Shown: positions 7,186 to 16,118, counted from the stretch's first letter. The stretch: 64,000 bases of DNA from Desulfitobacterium hafniense DCB-2 (GCF_000021925.1 NC_011830.1:4685001-4749000); one strand, 5' to 3'. Numbers and translations: made by a program. The notes: generated by a model not told the origin, from the sequence alone.

Positions 7186-8184
7186 TTACGGCTGGGTTGG
7201 TTCTATGATCGAATCTTCAGCGGCACCCCCCTCCATAATCTCCGGGGCTGGGGAACGTCTCTGCACCAACCCGGTAACCTTACCCCATACAGACCCTCCA
7301 GCTTTCTTAATGGGAGCCAGGAAACGGATCGGTCCCGGTGCTTGTCTCACCTGCAGAATAATAGGACCTTGAGGAACATGGCCCAGCTGTTGAGGATTCT
7401 CTACGGTAATAATGACCCGGCTGTAGTGATGGAGAGGAACCTGACTGCGAAACTGAGCTTGATACACGCCATTGCCCACAGGCCTTAAGACACCGGCCAA
7501 AAATCCGGTTTGACCCTTGCTGTCCACAAGATAAGCCGCATAAGTGCCCACCCGTCCTACTAAAGAATTGGGCGACGGCAAATTAGCGATACAAGAAAAC
7601 ACATTATCATTGGAAATAGAGGCAATGCCATTGGCATTTACGCCTGGCTGAGCAGCTTCCAAAACCAATTGACGGGGCTGCATCCCCGGGGCCCCCGCTC
7701 CACCCCCGCTGCTTAAGAATGAAAAAGGACCTGTCATAGTTTTTCCTCCCTGGGGTTGTGTCGCTGGTTTGTAGGATTTAGCACCAAAAACCCCGCCACG
7801 TGAGTTATTGATTTGGCCATCCTTTTGGAAAAAACCTCGCTTTTTTAACTCCGATCCTAAGTTATTGCGAATACTTCCTCCCGGGGAAGGACCCCTTGGA
7901 CCCATGCCCTGCATTCCGGCAGACATACCCAGCGGCGGCATCCCCGCTGACATCCCAGCGGGGGGCATTCCACTGGGGGTGATTCCCCCTGGATTCATTC
8001 CCGGGGCCGGCCCATAGTTATAGCCCCCCCCAGCCGTAGTTGGAGGATAAACGCTTTGGCCCCATCCCGGACTTTGTCCAGGCATCCCTCCCATGGACAT
8101 TCCCTGGTAGGTATCAAGGCGGCGGGGTACTCTCGGGTCCATCTGTCCAAAGGAACCATTTCCCTGATCCCAGGTAAATCTCAC
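7186..8184 (-). CDS. Gly/Pro/Met-rich protein, unknown, possibly spore surface
   Basis: I place the start at GTG 8184, preceded by GGGAGGGAGAAAT; a TTG at 8271 would add 29 residues but overlaps the dispersed hairpin at 8263-8293 and lacks a clear site. The 332-residue product has a low-complexity N-terminal half with repeated Gly-Met-Pro-Pro and Gly-Met-Ser-Ala-Gly-Met units (about residues 50-115), a Lys/Arg-rich stretch, then a better-ordered C-terminal half with several aromatic and Val/Ile-rich strands (about 165-290). It ends in an acidic tail. Such composition is common in spore coat proteins of clostridia, and the neighbouring SleB-like hydrolase agrees, but no domain is recognised. 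Confidence 0.55.
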   Translation of the reverse strand: MRFTWDQGNGSFGQMDPRVPRRLDTYQGMSMGGMPGQSPGWGQSVYPPTTAGGGYNYGPAPGMNPGGITPSGMPPAGMSAGMPPLGMSAGMQGMGPRGPSPGGSIRNNLGSELKKRGFFQKDGQINNSRGGVFGAKSYKPATQPQGGKTMTGPFSFLSSGGGAGAPGMQPRQLVLEAAQPGVNANGIASISNDNVFSCIANLPSPNSLVGRVGTYAAYLVDSKGQTGFLAGVLRPVGNGVYQAQFRSQVPLHHYSRVIITVENPQQLGHVPQGPIILQVRQAPGPIRFLAPIKKAGGSVWGKVTGLVQRRSPAPEIMEGGAAEDSIIEPTQP

Positions 8185-8262
8185 ATTTCTCCCTCCCGAC
8201 GACAAACTTCTCCCTTTAGAATATGTGCCACCTTGATATTTGGTGTTAGGTAGAAATGATAT

Positions 8263-8293
8263 TTGAATCAAGGGACCTGTCCCTCTGATTCAA
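8263..8293. repeat. Dispersed hairpin, copy 1 (GGGAcctgTCCC core)
   Basis: Outer arms TTGAATCA and TGATTCAA enclose an inner GGGA-cctg-TCCC stem. The same kind of GGG...TGTCCCC core within longer, unrelated outer arms recurs at 9271-9318 and 14152-14184, always between genes. This suggests one family of small intergenic palindromes. Confidence 0.5.
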
Positions 8294-9154
8294 TTAGATG
8301 CTAAAGGTATGGTTGCCGATGGTTTTTACCACAGGCCGGGTCTTAATCCAACGATCCGTGGCTGTCCTGGGGTTATAATAATAAATCGCCCCTCCGGTGG
8401 GATCTTCGCCGTTTAAAGCGGCCTCTGCCGCACGATAAGCACTTTGGTTGGGGGTAAGATGGATTTGCTTATCGAGGACAGCCGTAAAGGCACCCGGCTG
8501 ATACACTACATCATGGATCGTATTGGGAAAACGCTGATCCTCAACCCGATTGAGCACCACTGCCCCTACCGCCACTTGTCCTTCAAAATCTTCCCCTCTT
8601 GCCTCAGCATGAATCACACGGGCCAGGAGTTCCAACTCTTCCTGAGTAACTTGAATAACCGGAGCTCTGCCGCGGGATGGTTCCGCGGCTGAATCCGCTA
8701 TTGTCTCTCCTTTAGCGGGAATGCGCAGTGTCTGACCTGCGCCGATGGTGTTGGGTTCATTGATCGTATTGAGCTTCATCAGTTCGGCAATCGTTGTTCC
8801 ATACCGATGAGCAACTGCTGATAAAGTATCTCCACTCTGTACTACGATCATCTGTTCATCCTCTGGGACAGCCAATTCATCACTGAGAGCAGCTTCCTCT
8901 TGTTCTGTTACCGTTTCTTCCATTGCGGGACTATTGTCTGTTTCCCTGAGCCTATTTTCCGCTTCGCCGCGGTTGACACCCATTGCTTGGAGATCAACGA
9001 TTTGGACCGCATCCAAAACTTCGATATCCACTATTTCAAAAGTATTCGTACCTAATTCTCCATTGACTGGACATACCATTCCTTGACACCAGAATAATGT
9101 CATGACCAAGCATAGGAAAATCGCCGTGGTTTTTCGGCATCTTCGGTGTGGCAA
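8294..9154 (-). CDS. LysM-containing cell-wall hydrolase, SleB family
   Basis: Secreted peptidoglycan hydrolase. The 286-residue product has a signal peptide (residues 1-25), an acidic linker, one LysM domain (about 103-147, VVQSGDTLSAVAHRYGTT), and a SleB/CwlJ hydrolase domain (about 170-286). The latter has IHAEARGE with the likely catalytic Glu184, then GQVAVGAVVLNRV and GGAIYYYNP. SleB acts as a spore-cortex lytic transglycosylase; single-domain relatives also act in vegetative wall turnover. Start is TTG after AGAGGTGA. It is monocistronic by spacing, with hairpins on both sides. The product could serve germination, but the LysM rather than the usual peptidoglycan-binding module differs from classical SleB. 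Confidence 0.88.
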   Translation of the reverse strand: MPHRRCRKTTAIFLCLVMTLFWCQGMVCPVNGELGTNTFEIVDIEVLDAVQIVDLQAMGVNRGEAENRLRETDNSPAMEETVTEQEEAALSDELAVPEDEQMIVVQSGDTLSAVAHRYGTTIAELMKLNTINEPNTIGAGQTLRIPAKGETIADSAAEPSRGRAPVIQVTQEELELLARVIHAEARGEDFEGQVAVGAVVLNRVEDQRFPNTIHDVVYQPGAFTAVLDKQIHLTPNQSAYRAAEAALNGEDPTGGAIYYYNPRTATDRWIKTRPVVKTIGNHTFSI

Positions 9155-9270
9155 ACAAAATCACCTCTTGAGTTCATAAATTATTTCTAGTCTTTCCCAA
9201 GAAGGATGATTTTTATAACATTTCACCGAAATCAATTGTAATTTTATGCACTTATTAAGCTTCGCCGCCT

Positions 9271-9318
9271 GGCAAAACAACCCAAAATAGTACAGGGGCT
9301 GTCCCCTTACTTTTTGCC
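9271..9318. repeat. Dispersed hairpin, copy 2 (nested stems)
   Basis: Outer arms GGCAAAA and TTTTGCC enclose an inner AGGGG-ctgt-CCCCT stem. It lies in the 200-nt gap between the sleB-like and mazG-like genes and may end mazG-like transcription on the minus strand. Core resembles the hairpins at 8263 and 14152. Confidence 0.5.
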
Positions 9319-9358
9319 AAAAGTATAGGAAACAGCCCCCATTCTCATCAATCACATA

Positions 9359-9697
9359 TTAATCACAATAGCCCTTTTGCTTAAGTTTACAGACATGCTC
9401 CTCTAAGATCTTTTCAATGTCGATACCGTACTGTTCCTCTAAAACAAACATCATCGTCACCGCTGTCTGGGCCACATCGATAAGTTCCTGAGCCACCATC
9501 TGCATGGCCTCAGTCTCTTTGACCCTCAACCGCTCCCCGTTAAGTCCGCGAAACTTCCCAATGGCCTGAGCCAGTTCTCCCGACTCCTCCATAATCTTCA
9601 GAGCCGTACTCTCCAAAGAGGGGCTAAGCCGGTTTAAACGGGGTAAGGTAACCGTCTTGGAGCAGCACAGCCCAGCATCTCCACTCTTCTTCTCCAT
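9359..9697 (-). CDS. MazG-like NTP pyrophosphohydrolase family protein
   Basis: The 112-residue product carries the all-alpha NTP pyrophosphatase signature: EESGELAQ near residue 50 and ELIDVAQT about 30 residues later, which supply the metal-binding EExxE and ExxD groups. These enzymes hydrolyse non-canonical or excess nucleoside triphosphates to monophosphates. I chose the ATG at 9697, preceded by GGGAG at 7 nt; an in-frame upstream start at 9730 would add 11 residues. It is divergent to nothing and follows the S41 protease gene on the same strand by 51 nt, so the two may be co-transcribed. Confidence 0.78.
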   Translation of the reverse strand: MEKKSGDAGLCCSKTVTLPRLNRLSPSLESTALKIMEESGELAQAIGKFRGLNGERLRVKETEAMQMVAQELIDVAQTAVTMMFVLEEQYGIDIEKILEEHVCKLKQKGYCD

Positions 9698-9748
9698 CAG
9701 CTCACTCCCTTGCGTTAACACACCTATCAATAAGCCGCTGCCCGAAAC

Positions 9749-11413
9749 CTAATGACCTGCCCCGGTGGTCCCGACGGTCAGCGCTCCTTCTTTCAGGATA
9801 GAGCCATCCTTAGCGGCAATTCCTTGATGGGTAAGGAGCCAGTAGGTTTTCTCCGGTTCGAGAAGGCCTTGCGGAATCACTTTAACTGAACGTTCATCCA
9901 CTTGCTCAAAGGTCACAGGCATGCGCTTGCCGCTCTCACTCTCAATCAGTTCGAAAGAATTCTCGGTCACACTCTTAAAATCGATGGGAGCTGTAAACCG
10001 CACTGTAAAGGTCTTATCAACGGCAAGATCTTTAAGCTCTTTCATTCCATGATAGCCCGGATAGAATAAAGGCCATAAGGCATCTTGTTCACTCTGGGAA
10101 ATCGCTGCCCAGTCTGAGTTATGTCGCCAGGAAAATCCTCCGGGGAAGGAGTTGTTTTGAATAAGTTCCCGATAAGCCGACCAGTATTCAGGATTCCTCG
10201 CTTCCTCAAGGGAAATGTTCCAATCCTTACCCCCGGCGGTGAACTGAACAAGGTCCGCGACTTCCTGTCCATCATCATTCCCTTGAATAGATCCTGCCAA
10301 CATCAATACAGCCATCTCCAGGGGATCATTTTCCAGAATCTCCACATCGGGAGAAATCCCTACCCCATTGATCTCTTTTCCATAAGGAGAATAGAACTTA
10401 GCCACTGTAATCTTCAGAACATCCCCGTCGGTGAGCTGCCATAAGCTCTGGACAGAGCCCTTGCCATAAGTATTGGTTCCTACCACCACTGCCTTTTGGT
10501 AGTCCTTAACCACTGCCGTCAGGATCTCTGAAGCACTGGCACTGTTTTCATTGGTTAAGAATATCACCGGCTCAGCAATTATAAATTCCTGCTTTTCTGC
10601 CTGGTAAGGCTCAAACTTCTGTGAGCGGTCTTTCGTTTGCAAGGCTGTCTGTTCACCAATGAAATATCCTGCCAGGCTTAAGGCTGAGTCCAAATATCCG
10701 CCCGGATTATTGCGCAGATCCATGACCCAGGCATCGGCCCCTTGTTTGTCCAACTCCTTAATCACTTGCTCGAATAGTTCTTCAGTGGTCTCCCCAAAAG
10801 ACTCTATGGCCACATAGCCGATATCTTCATTGAGCATTTCCCCGCTCACGGTAGGAACTTCCACCGCTCTCCGGGCCACCTTTAAGCTGAGGCGCTCTTC
10901 TCCCCGCAGGACCACGATATCTATAGTGGTCCCTTCGGGGCCCTTGATCAGAGTGGTCGCCGCATCTTGAGAAAGCCCCGCCAGGCTTTGGCCGCCGACT
11001 TGAGCAATAATATCCCCTGTTTTGAGTTTGGCCTCCTCAGCCGGTGAACCCGGGATGATACCGACAATCTCTAAGCCCCGCGGCTCCAGTTCAATATATA
11101 CTCCAATCCCGGAAAAACTTAAGTCCATGGAATTAAGGAAATTCTGGTACTCTTTTTGCGTAAAAAAGACAGTGTGAGGATCGTCCAATCGCTTAAGCAT
11201 TTCCTCAACACTGGAAGCGCTGAGCACCCAGGGATCCACTGGATCCACATATTGGCTCTCCAATAAGGATCGCACATCGTCTACCGGACTCCCTAAAGCC
11301 GCAGCCGGAGCGGATACGGTTAAGATCAAGGCCAAAGCGGAAGCCGTAAGGATTCTTCCCGCTTTTGTGTTGGCTTTAATCAACTTGCTGCAAAACATAC
11401 TGAATTTGGTCAT
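9749..11413 (-). CDS. S41-family C-terminal processing protease with SbsA-like Ig domain
   Basis: Exported serine protease of the CtpA/Prc family. From the ATG at 11413 (GGGGG site) the 554-residue product has a signal sequence (about residues 18-42), a short helical region, a PDZ domain (about 100-180), and the S41 peptidase core (about 185-360). The Ser/Lys dyad is in NSASASEI (Ser about 293) and TYGKGSVQ (Lys about 318); the 25-residue spacing matches E. coli Prc. The C-terminal 90 residues (about 455-545, FTVRFTAPIDFKSVT onward) look like an SbsA/Big_5 Ig-like domain, which suggests anchoring or wall interaction. Family members process secreted regulators in sporulation signalling; the target here is unknown. 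Confidence 0.9.
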   Translation of the reverse strand: MTKFSMFCSKLIKANTKAGRILTASALALILTVSAPAAALGSPVDDVRSLLESQYVDPVDPWVLSASSVEEMLKRLDDPHTVFFTQKEYQNFLNSMDLSFSGIGVYIELEPRGLEIVGIIPGSPAEEAKLKTGDIIAQVGGQSLAGLSQDAATTLIKGPEGTTIDIVVLRGEERLSLKVARRAVEVPTVSGEMLNEDIGYVAIESFGETTEELFEQVIKELDKQGADAWVMDLRNNPGGYLDSALSLAGYFIGEQTALQTKDRSQKFEPYQAEKQEFIIAEPVIFLTNENSASASEILTAVVKDYQKAVVVGTNTYGKGSVQSLWQLTDGDVLKITVAKFYSPYGKEINGVGISPDVEILENDPLEMAVLMLAGSIQGNDDGQEVADLVQFTAGGKDWNISLEEARNPEYWSAYRELIQNNSFPGGFSWRHNSDWAAISQSEQDALWPLFYPGYHGMKELKDLAVDKTFTVRFTAPIDFKSVTENSFELIESESGKRMPVTFEQVDERSVKVIPQGLLEPEKTYWLLTHQGIAAKDGSILKEGALTVGTTGAGH

Positions 11414-11478
11414 CACTTTATCCCCCTTATCTCAACTAGAATTCGACGTGCCTTCTGTGAATCCTGTCGGTTAAGAGG

Positions 11479-12684
11479 TCAGATTGTTACTTTTGCCCAA
11501 ACTTTTTGAAAGGCCACGGGTAAGGCGATTTTGTCCAATTCCTTAACATCTAGCCAACATAGGCCATCCCCCTTCAGGGAATCCTCATTCTCCCTGACCC
11601 GTACCGTCTTATCCATCACCTCATCGAGATTGAGGACCAGCCAATAGATTTGCCAGCGCCGATGACTAAATGTATGAACTAAAGGACCCTGCCGGCTGGG
11701 CCGGCGGCTCAGCAGTTCCTGCACAGCCTCATCACAAGCGGCATCCCCTATCTGATTCTTATACAGCTCATACCAGGCAAAATCTAAATTGTATCTGTAC
11801 CGGCTTGTCTCTTCGCCAACTCTCTCCGCAACCTTCACGGCCTCTGCGGAGAATTCCTTGCCCCCTCTATAGTTCTCCCATGGGGGTACCATCATCTCTT
11901 CTCCGGGGAACTCCCACAAATCAGCCAAAAGCCCTGTGGAGGGCCTTTTCTTCAGGAGTACCTGCCCCTGGTGCAGCAGGATCAAGGTAGGCCGCCAAGC
12001 TGACCCAGGTTTCTCTTTGCTTTTTTTCACAGGGTACACTTGGGGATCACCCAGGGCAAAGCCCTCACAGTCCGCTTGGAGGGGACATTGCTCACAGCGG
12101 GGATGCTTCGGAGTACATACCGTTGCCCCCAACTCCATCATCCCTTGATTAAAATCCCCCGGACAATCTCCGGGTATCACTTCCCCAAGGTATTCAAGAA
12201 AAAAGCGTCTTGACCGGGCTTTCTCCACATCCTCTTCCCAACGGAGAATGCGGCTCAGCACCCGTTTCACATTCCCATCCATGACCGGAACCTGTTCTTC
12301 ATAAGCAATGCTGGCAATGGCTGCCGCAGTATATTCACCGACACCCTTAATATGAAGGAGGGACTGATAATCCTTCGGCATCCTTCCCTCCGCCGTCTCC
12401 ACCACGTAGCGGGCCCCCTCCCACAAGCGTCTGGCCCGGGAATAATACCCTAATCCCCGCCATAACTCCAGCACTTCTTCCTGCTCCGCCTCCGCAAGGT
12501 GAGAGAGGGTGGGGAACCGTCCCATAAACCGCAGATAATACGGAATAGCGGTAACCACCTGAGTCTGCTGAAGCATCACTTCAGATACCCAAATTGCATA
12601 GGGATCTTTTGTCCTGCGCCAAGGCAAATCCCTCTTGACCTGATTAAACCATTGCACTAATTTTGAAGAGTTTATTATACCCAC
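11479..12684 (-). CDS. mutY: A/G-specific adenine DNA glycosylase MutY
   Basis: Base-excision repair enzyme that removes adenine opposite 8-oxoguanine. The 401-residue product has the typical order: LPWRR and VSEVMLQQTQV with the catalytic Glu near residue 37, helix-hairpin-helix GVGEYTAAAIAS followed by the catalytic Asp in PVMDGNVKRV, the 4Fe-4S loop with Cys-x6-Cys-x2-Cys-x5-Cys (CTPKHPRCEQCPLQADC, about residues 192-208), and a C-terminal NUDIX-like domain for 8-oxoG recognition. Start is GTG after GAGGGGATAGA. It is downstream of the transaminase gene but separated by a terminator, so it is probably transcribed alone. Confidence 0.96.
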   Translation of the reverse strand: MGIINSSKLVQWFNQVKRDLPWRRTKDPYAIWVSEVMLQQTQVVTAIPYYLRFMGRFPTLSHLAEAEQEEVLELWRGLGYYSRARRLWEGARYVVETAEGRMPKDYQSLLHIKGVGEYTAAAIASIAYEEQVPVMDGNVKRVLSRILRWEEDVEKARSRRFFLEYLGEVIPGDCPGDFNQGMMELGATVCTPKHPRCEQCPLQADCEGFALGDPQVYPVKKSKEKPGSAWRPTLILLHQGQVLLKKRPSTGLLADLWEFPGEEMMVPPWENYRGGKEFSAEAVKVAERVGEETSRYRYNLDFAWYELYKNQIGDAACDEAVQELLSRRPSRQGPLVHTFSHRRWQIYWLVLNLDEVMDKTVRVRENEDSLKGDGLCWLDVKELDKIALPVAFQKVWAKVTI

Positions 12685-12720
12685 TCTATCCCCTCTTCTT
12701 TTGTCGACTTTAAAGAGAAA

Positions 12721-12742
12721 TCCCGAGGATTAACCCCCGGGA
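12721..12742 (-). terminator. Terminator of the D-amino acid transaminase gene
   Basis: On the minus strand TCCCGGGG pairs with CCTCGGGA (one mismatch), followed by TTTCTCTTT. It lies 36 nt past the transaminase stop and 37 nt before mutY. Confidence 0.65.
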
Positions 12743-12777
12743 CCCAGTCTATCCATTGTTTGATGAAAAAACAACCC

Positions 12778-13665
12778 TCAAGATTTTACACTTGTCAGCC
12801 TTTTCTCCCATCCTGCCATAAAAATCTCATACAGTCTCTCAGTCATAGGGCCGGCTCCCCCTTCTCCCACTGTCACATCATCCAGCCTTCCTACGCCTAA
12901 GACCTCGCACCCCGTACTGGTAAGAATAATCTCTTCTGCACTGCGCAGCTCCTCAAGGGTAATCTCCCGCTCCTCCACTTCGATTCCGGCTTCACGGGCG
13001 GTCTCCAGCATGATCGCCCGGCTTACACCAGGCAGGATTCGTCCATTAAGAGGCGGGGTCACAACCTTTCCCCGGATGACTGCAGCCACATTGCTGCTGG
13101 AGGCTTCCGTAATCAGCCCCCCACCAGGTTCTGTACCCAGCACTAAAATCGCCTCATAGGCACCCTGCTCTACCGCAGCTTGCTTGGCCAATACATTGGG
13201 CAGAAGATTAAGGGTCTTAATATGAGGATGAGCCCATCGTTCATCAGGCACTGTAATGCAGCTTACCCCTGCCTTACGCACTTTTTCTTCCACAGAGGTC
13301 ATGGGGGCCACAAATAAAGTGACCATCGGCTCGCCTTCCGGCAGGAAAGCATGCATCCTGGGTCCAACCCCCCGGGTAACCTGCAGATATACCATGGCAT
13401 TGGGGAGGCCGGCTTTTTCCACACACTCTAAGACAAGGGCTGTCAGCTCCCCAGTGGTCTTAGGCGGGGTGATACGAATCTCCTTCATGCTTCTTTCGAA
13501 ACGTTCCAGATGCTCCGGCAAAGCAAAGAGCTTACCATCCCGGACTTTGACCGCCTCATAGACTCCGTCGCCAAAGAAATATCCTCGATCCAAAAAAGGA
13601 ACCCGGGCCTCCTGCAAGCTGGAAAATTCACCATTAACCCAAGCAATCCCTGTATAATCCAACAT
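12778..13665 (-). CDS. PLP class IV aminotransferase, D-amino acid transaminase type
   Basis: Fold-type IV PLP enzyme. The 295-residue product has VPFLDRGYFFGDGVYEAVKV near the N-terminus, the PLP-lysine in HIKTLNLLPNVLAKQ (Lys about 147), GGLITEASSSNV, and GRILPGVSR. The IKTLNLLPN pattern and EAILVLG resemble D-alanine aminotransferase more than IlvE or PabC, since true PabC is better represented by the gene at 24748. D-amino acid transaminase makes D-glutamate and D-alanine for peptidoglycan. Good GAGAGGAT site. A terminator lies on each side, so it is a single-gene unit. IlvE-like or aminodeoxychorismate lyase activity cannot be ruled out from sequence alone. Confidence 0.8.
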   Translation of the reverse strand: MLDYTGIAWVNGEFSSLQEARVPFLDRGYFFGDGVYEAVKVRDGKLFALPEHLERFERSMKEIRITPPKTTGELTALVLECVEKAGLPNAMVYLQVTRGVGPRMHAFLPEGEPMVTLFVAPMTSVEEKVRKAGVSCITVPDERWAHPHIKTLNLLPNVLAKQAAVEQGAYEAILVLGTEPGGGLITEASSSNVAAVIRGKVVTPPLNGRILPGVSRAIMLETAREAGIEVEEREITLEELRSAEEIILTSTGCEVLGVGRLDDVTVGEGGAGPMTERLYEIFMAGWEKRLTSVKS

Positions 13666-13715
13666 ACTTCATCCTCTCTGCTTCCTTGTTTTAATAAAAA
13701 TAATAACACAAAAAC

Positions 13716-13740
13716 CCCCAAAGCACACGCTGCTTTGGGG
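13716..13740 (-). terminator. Terminator after the Spo0E-like gene
   Basis: Perfect 10-bp stem CCCCAAAGCA / TGCTTTGGGG with a 5-nt loop, followed on the minus strand by GTTTTTGTG and further T-rich sequence. Confidence 0.85.
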
Positions 13741-13756
13741 TGAGTAACCCAGCCCT

Positions 13757-14035
13757 TCAGCCAACTTTCCGATAGTCTCGTGAAAGGCAGGTCCGGTAAT
13801 ATAAATTTAATAGGCTGTCCAATTCCTGGCTCATCCGGACCACCTCAGGGTCCGCCAGATCCTTATCACAGGATAAGGTATAAAGTTGACATCTGAGCTC
13901 TTCAATTTCCTCAAGCAAATCGACATGTTCCATAGCATTCAACCACTTTCTCTTCGATGGTAACAGCTTCAGTTTACAAGACAGCAGAAACACGAATGTT
14001 GATGCAATGCATATTACGAGAGTTATTTTAGTCAC
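13757..14035 (-). CDS. Spo0E-family aspartyl-phosphate phosphatase-like protein
   Basis: The C-terminal 50 residues fit the small two-helix Spo0E family, which dephosphorylates Spo0A-P and delays sporulation: LLEEIEELRCQLY, then the diagnostic SQELDSLLNLYY. As drawn (GTG 14035, 92 residues) it has an extra hydrophobic N-terminal segment (about residues 4-20) that would anchor it in the membrane. No good ribosome site is seen there. The in-frame ATG at residue 36 gives a normal-sized 57-residue Spo0E protein but has only a weak GAAAGTGG upstream. The start is thus uncertain. The family call is fair; the exact target is unproven. Confidence 0.7.
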   Translation of the reverse strand: MTKITLVICIASTFVFLLSCKLKLLPSKRKWLNAMEHVDLLEEIEELRCQLYTLSCDKDLADPEVVRMSQELDSLLNLYYRTCLSRDYRKVG

Positions 14036-14151
14036 ACTGGCATTGACAAATTTTCCAGAAACAAAGCCGCAAGTTCTGAAAATTATTCTAAACTAAATAT
14101 TTAAAAAAATATCGAAAATAATGTCGAGGTTTAGCCGACGTTTTTCATCAA

Positions 14152-14184
14152 AATGAGACAAGGTTCCTGTCCCCTTGTCTCATT
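14152..14184. repeat. Dispersed hairpin, copy 3
   Basis: Perfect 12-bp arms AATGAGACAAGG / CCTTGTCTCATT around a loop containing TTCCTGTCC. It lies 9 nt past the stop of the chemoreceptor gene and may also serve as its terminator. Core resembles the hairpins at 8263 and 9271. Confidence 0.5.
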
Positions 14185-14192
14185 GCCCAGCC

Positions 14193-16118
14193 TTATTGCT
14201 TTTCTTTGGCTTTTTCTTTTTCGATCAGGCCATTGATGCATTTAATGACCTTGTTGGAGTGCTTATCCAGCCTCTTCAAGCAGGCCTGGGCCAGCTTAAC
14301 ATCCCCTTCATGGTAGGCCCTGGCCGCTTCCTGGGCCATTTTATGAACTTGATGATGGGGTTCATCCAACGCCTTAAATTCCGGATAGCCTTTGAGGGTG
14401 TTGTCTTCCCGGAAATACCATTTTCCTAATCGGCAATGCTGGTGTGAGGTCACTTCTTCCGGTGCCACTTCCTCAAGGCCTTTAAGCATGTTGACAATCC
14501 GGGATTTCCACAGCAAATGATCGGTTTTAGCTTTCTCCAGGATCTCCACCGTAGTCAGGTTTGAATCGGCCAGCTTAAAATGCTCCACCTTCTGATTCAG
14601 ATCCTGAGCCATATAAGCGGTACCCTGAATCGTTGTGGCCACCGTCTCCAGGGAGGCATTGATCTCTTCAGAAGATGCCGCCACTTGTTGAGCATGAGAG
14701 GATGTATTCTCAATCACCGTTGCCACCGAATTAATCAAGGTCACGATTTTTTCTGAACTGGCTACCTCTGAATCGGTGACTTCCACACTGGAGTGAACGT
14801 CTTCAGCGGTCTTTTTGACGGCGCCATAGATATTATTCAGGGCACTGCCGGCTTGGTTCATGATCTGAACCCCATGTTCCACCTCTTGGCGGGTTAACTT
14901 GGTAGCCTGAACCACATCCTCCACTCCGAGCAGAACTTTTTGGACCAGACCTGCCACATCTTTTGCTCCTTGAGTGGACTGCTCGGCAAGTTTCCGGACC
15001 TCTTCCGCCACTACAGCAAATCCACGGCCGGACTCCCCGGCCCGGGCGGCCTCGATGGCTGCATTTAAAGCCAGCAGATTGGTCTGATCCGCCAACCCGG
15101 TAATGGTCACTGTAATGGAATCGATCTGCTTGGAGAGTTCACTGAGCTGCTGCATTAATTCTTCTGTCTCTGACGTCTTGGCGTGAATAGTATGCATCCG
15201 GTTAATGGCATCATCCACCGTGCTTTTACCTTGGTCAGCCGTCTCCATGGTCTGCTGGGAGTTTACCGCCGCCGACTGGCTTTGGGTCTTGGCGATTTGG
15301 GTCAGGGAGGAAAGCTCTAAAAGTACCTGTGAGGCTTCCACGATGGACTTTGCCCCCAGATCGGACTCGTTGGCTACATTCTGCATGCTTTCACTGACCT
15401 CAGCCACGGCCACCGTTGCTTCTTCGCTGGTGGCAGCCAGCTCCTCAGAGGCCGCCGCCAGGTTCTCCGTCAGTTCCCGGACATTCTTCACCACATCGGA
15501 CAGACGGGTCATCATCACATTAAAGGCGGCACTCAAATCCCCGAATTCATCACTGGAATGGACAGGGGCCGAAACCGTCAAATCCCCTAACCCGGCCTTG
15601 CTCATGGTTTCCTGCAGTTCGCTGATGGACCGCAAAATATAGCGTGTCAACAGATAGGCCATGAACAAAGCCGCCAGAACCGCAACCAGAGTGCCGCCCC
15701 AGCTCACCCAGGTCATCCTGTTAATATCCTTATGAATCAATGCTTCATTAACGGCTAAAACCTCTGTTTGTCTCTCGATCAAAGCATCCAAAGCCTGGAG
15801 CAGGGGAGCCCCCTCATAGGCAAGCAACATCGTTTCGATTTTATCTAAATCCTGCCGATCCTCGGCAGACAAGTGCTCATTCTCTCTCATCCCCTCAAGC
15901 CATGTCTTGGCAGCTGTGAATTCACCCTCATTCCGGGCACTGCTAACCTCAGTCTTCATGGCTTGTGCTGAGGTCATCAAGGCCGTATGGCCAAAGATAT
16001 CGTCCACTTCGTCATTGATCTTAATCTGCAGATAATTGGTGATCACAATGGCTATGACAAAGATGGAGATAATGCCAATAAATGCTCCCAAAACGCGAAA
16101 CCGGACCCCAATTTTCAT
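14193..16118 (-). CDS. Methyl-accepting chemotaxis protein with C-terminal CZB zinc-sensing domain
   Basis: Membrane chemoreceptor of 641 residues. Order: TM1 (about 10-28), an extracytoplasmic four-helix-type sensor (about 29-136), TM2 (about 137-160), HAMP, a cytoplasmic signalling coiled coil with the conserved hairpin (QTNLLALNAAIEAARAGE, about 345), and a CZB domain at about 535-641. CZB ligands are visible: HLLWK, HQHCRLGKWYF and HHQVH. CZB domains bind zinc through a His/Cys site and respond to oxidants such as hypochlorite or to zinc changes. The gene is last in an operon with a STAS protein (31 nt upstream), kinase and phosphatase, an uncommon partner set. GAGGTGAG precedes the ATG. 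Confidence 0.93.
   Translation of the reverse strand: MKIGVRFRVLGAFIGIISIFVIAIVITNYLQIKINDEVDDIFGHTALMTSAQAMKTEVSSARNEGEFTAAKTWLEGMRENEHLSAEDRQDLDKIETMLLAYEGAPLLQALDALIERQTEVLAVNEALIHKDINRMTWVSWGGTLVAVLAALFMAYLLTRYILRSISELQETMSKAGLGDLTVSAPVHSSDEFGDLSAAFNVMMTRLSDVVKNVRELTENLAAASEELAATSEEATVAVAEVSESMQNVANESDLGAKSIVEASQVLLELSSLTQIAKTQSQSAAVNSQQTMETADQGKSTVDDAINRMHTIHAKTSETEELMQQLSELSKQIDSITVTITGLADQTNLLALNAAIEAARAGESGRGFAVVAEEVRKLAEQSTQGAKDVAGLVQKVLLGVEDVVQATKLTRQEVEHGVQIMNQAGSALNNIYGAVKKTAEDVHSSVEVTDSEVASSEKIVTLINSVATVIENTSSHAQQVAASSEEINASLETVATTIQGTAYMAQDLNQKVEHFKLADSNLTTVEILEKAKTDHLLWKSRIVNMLKGLEEVAPEEVTSHQHCRLGKWYFREDNTLKGYPEFKALDEPHHQVHKMAQEAARAYHEGDVKLAQACLKRLDKHSNKVIKCINGLIEKEKAKEKQ

Noticed and set aside
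9161..9355. 64-codon minus-strand ORF between sleB-like and mazG-like genes
   Set aside because: Runs through the nested hairpin at 9271-9318, product is irregular, no good start. Treated as intergenic.
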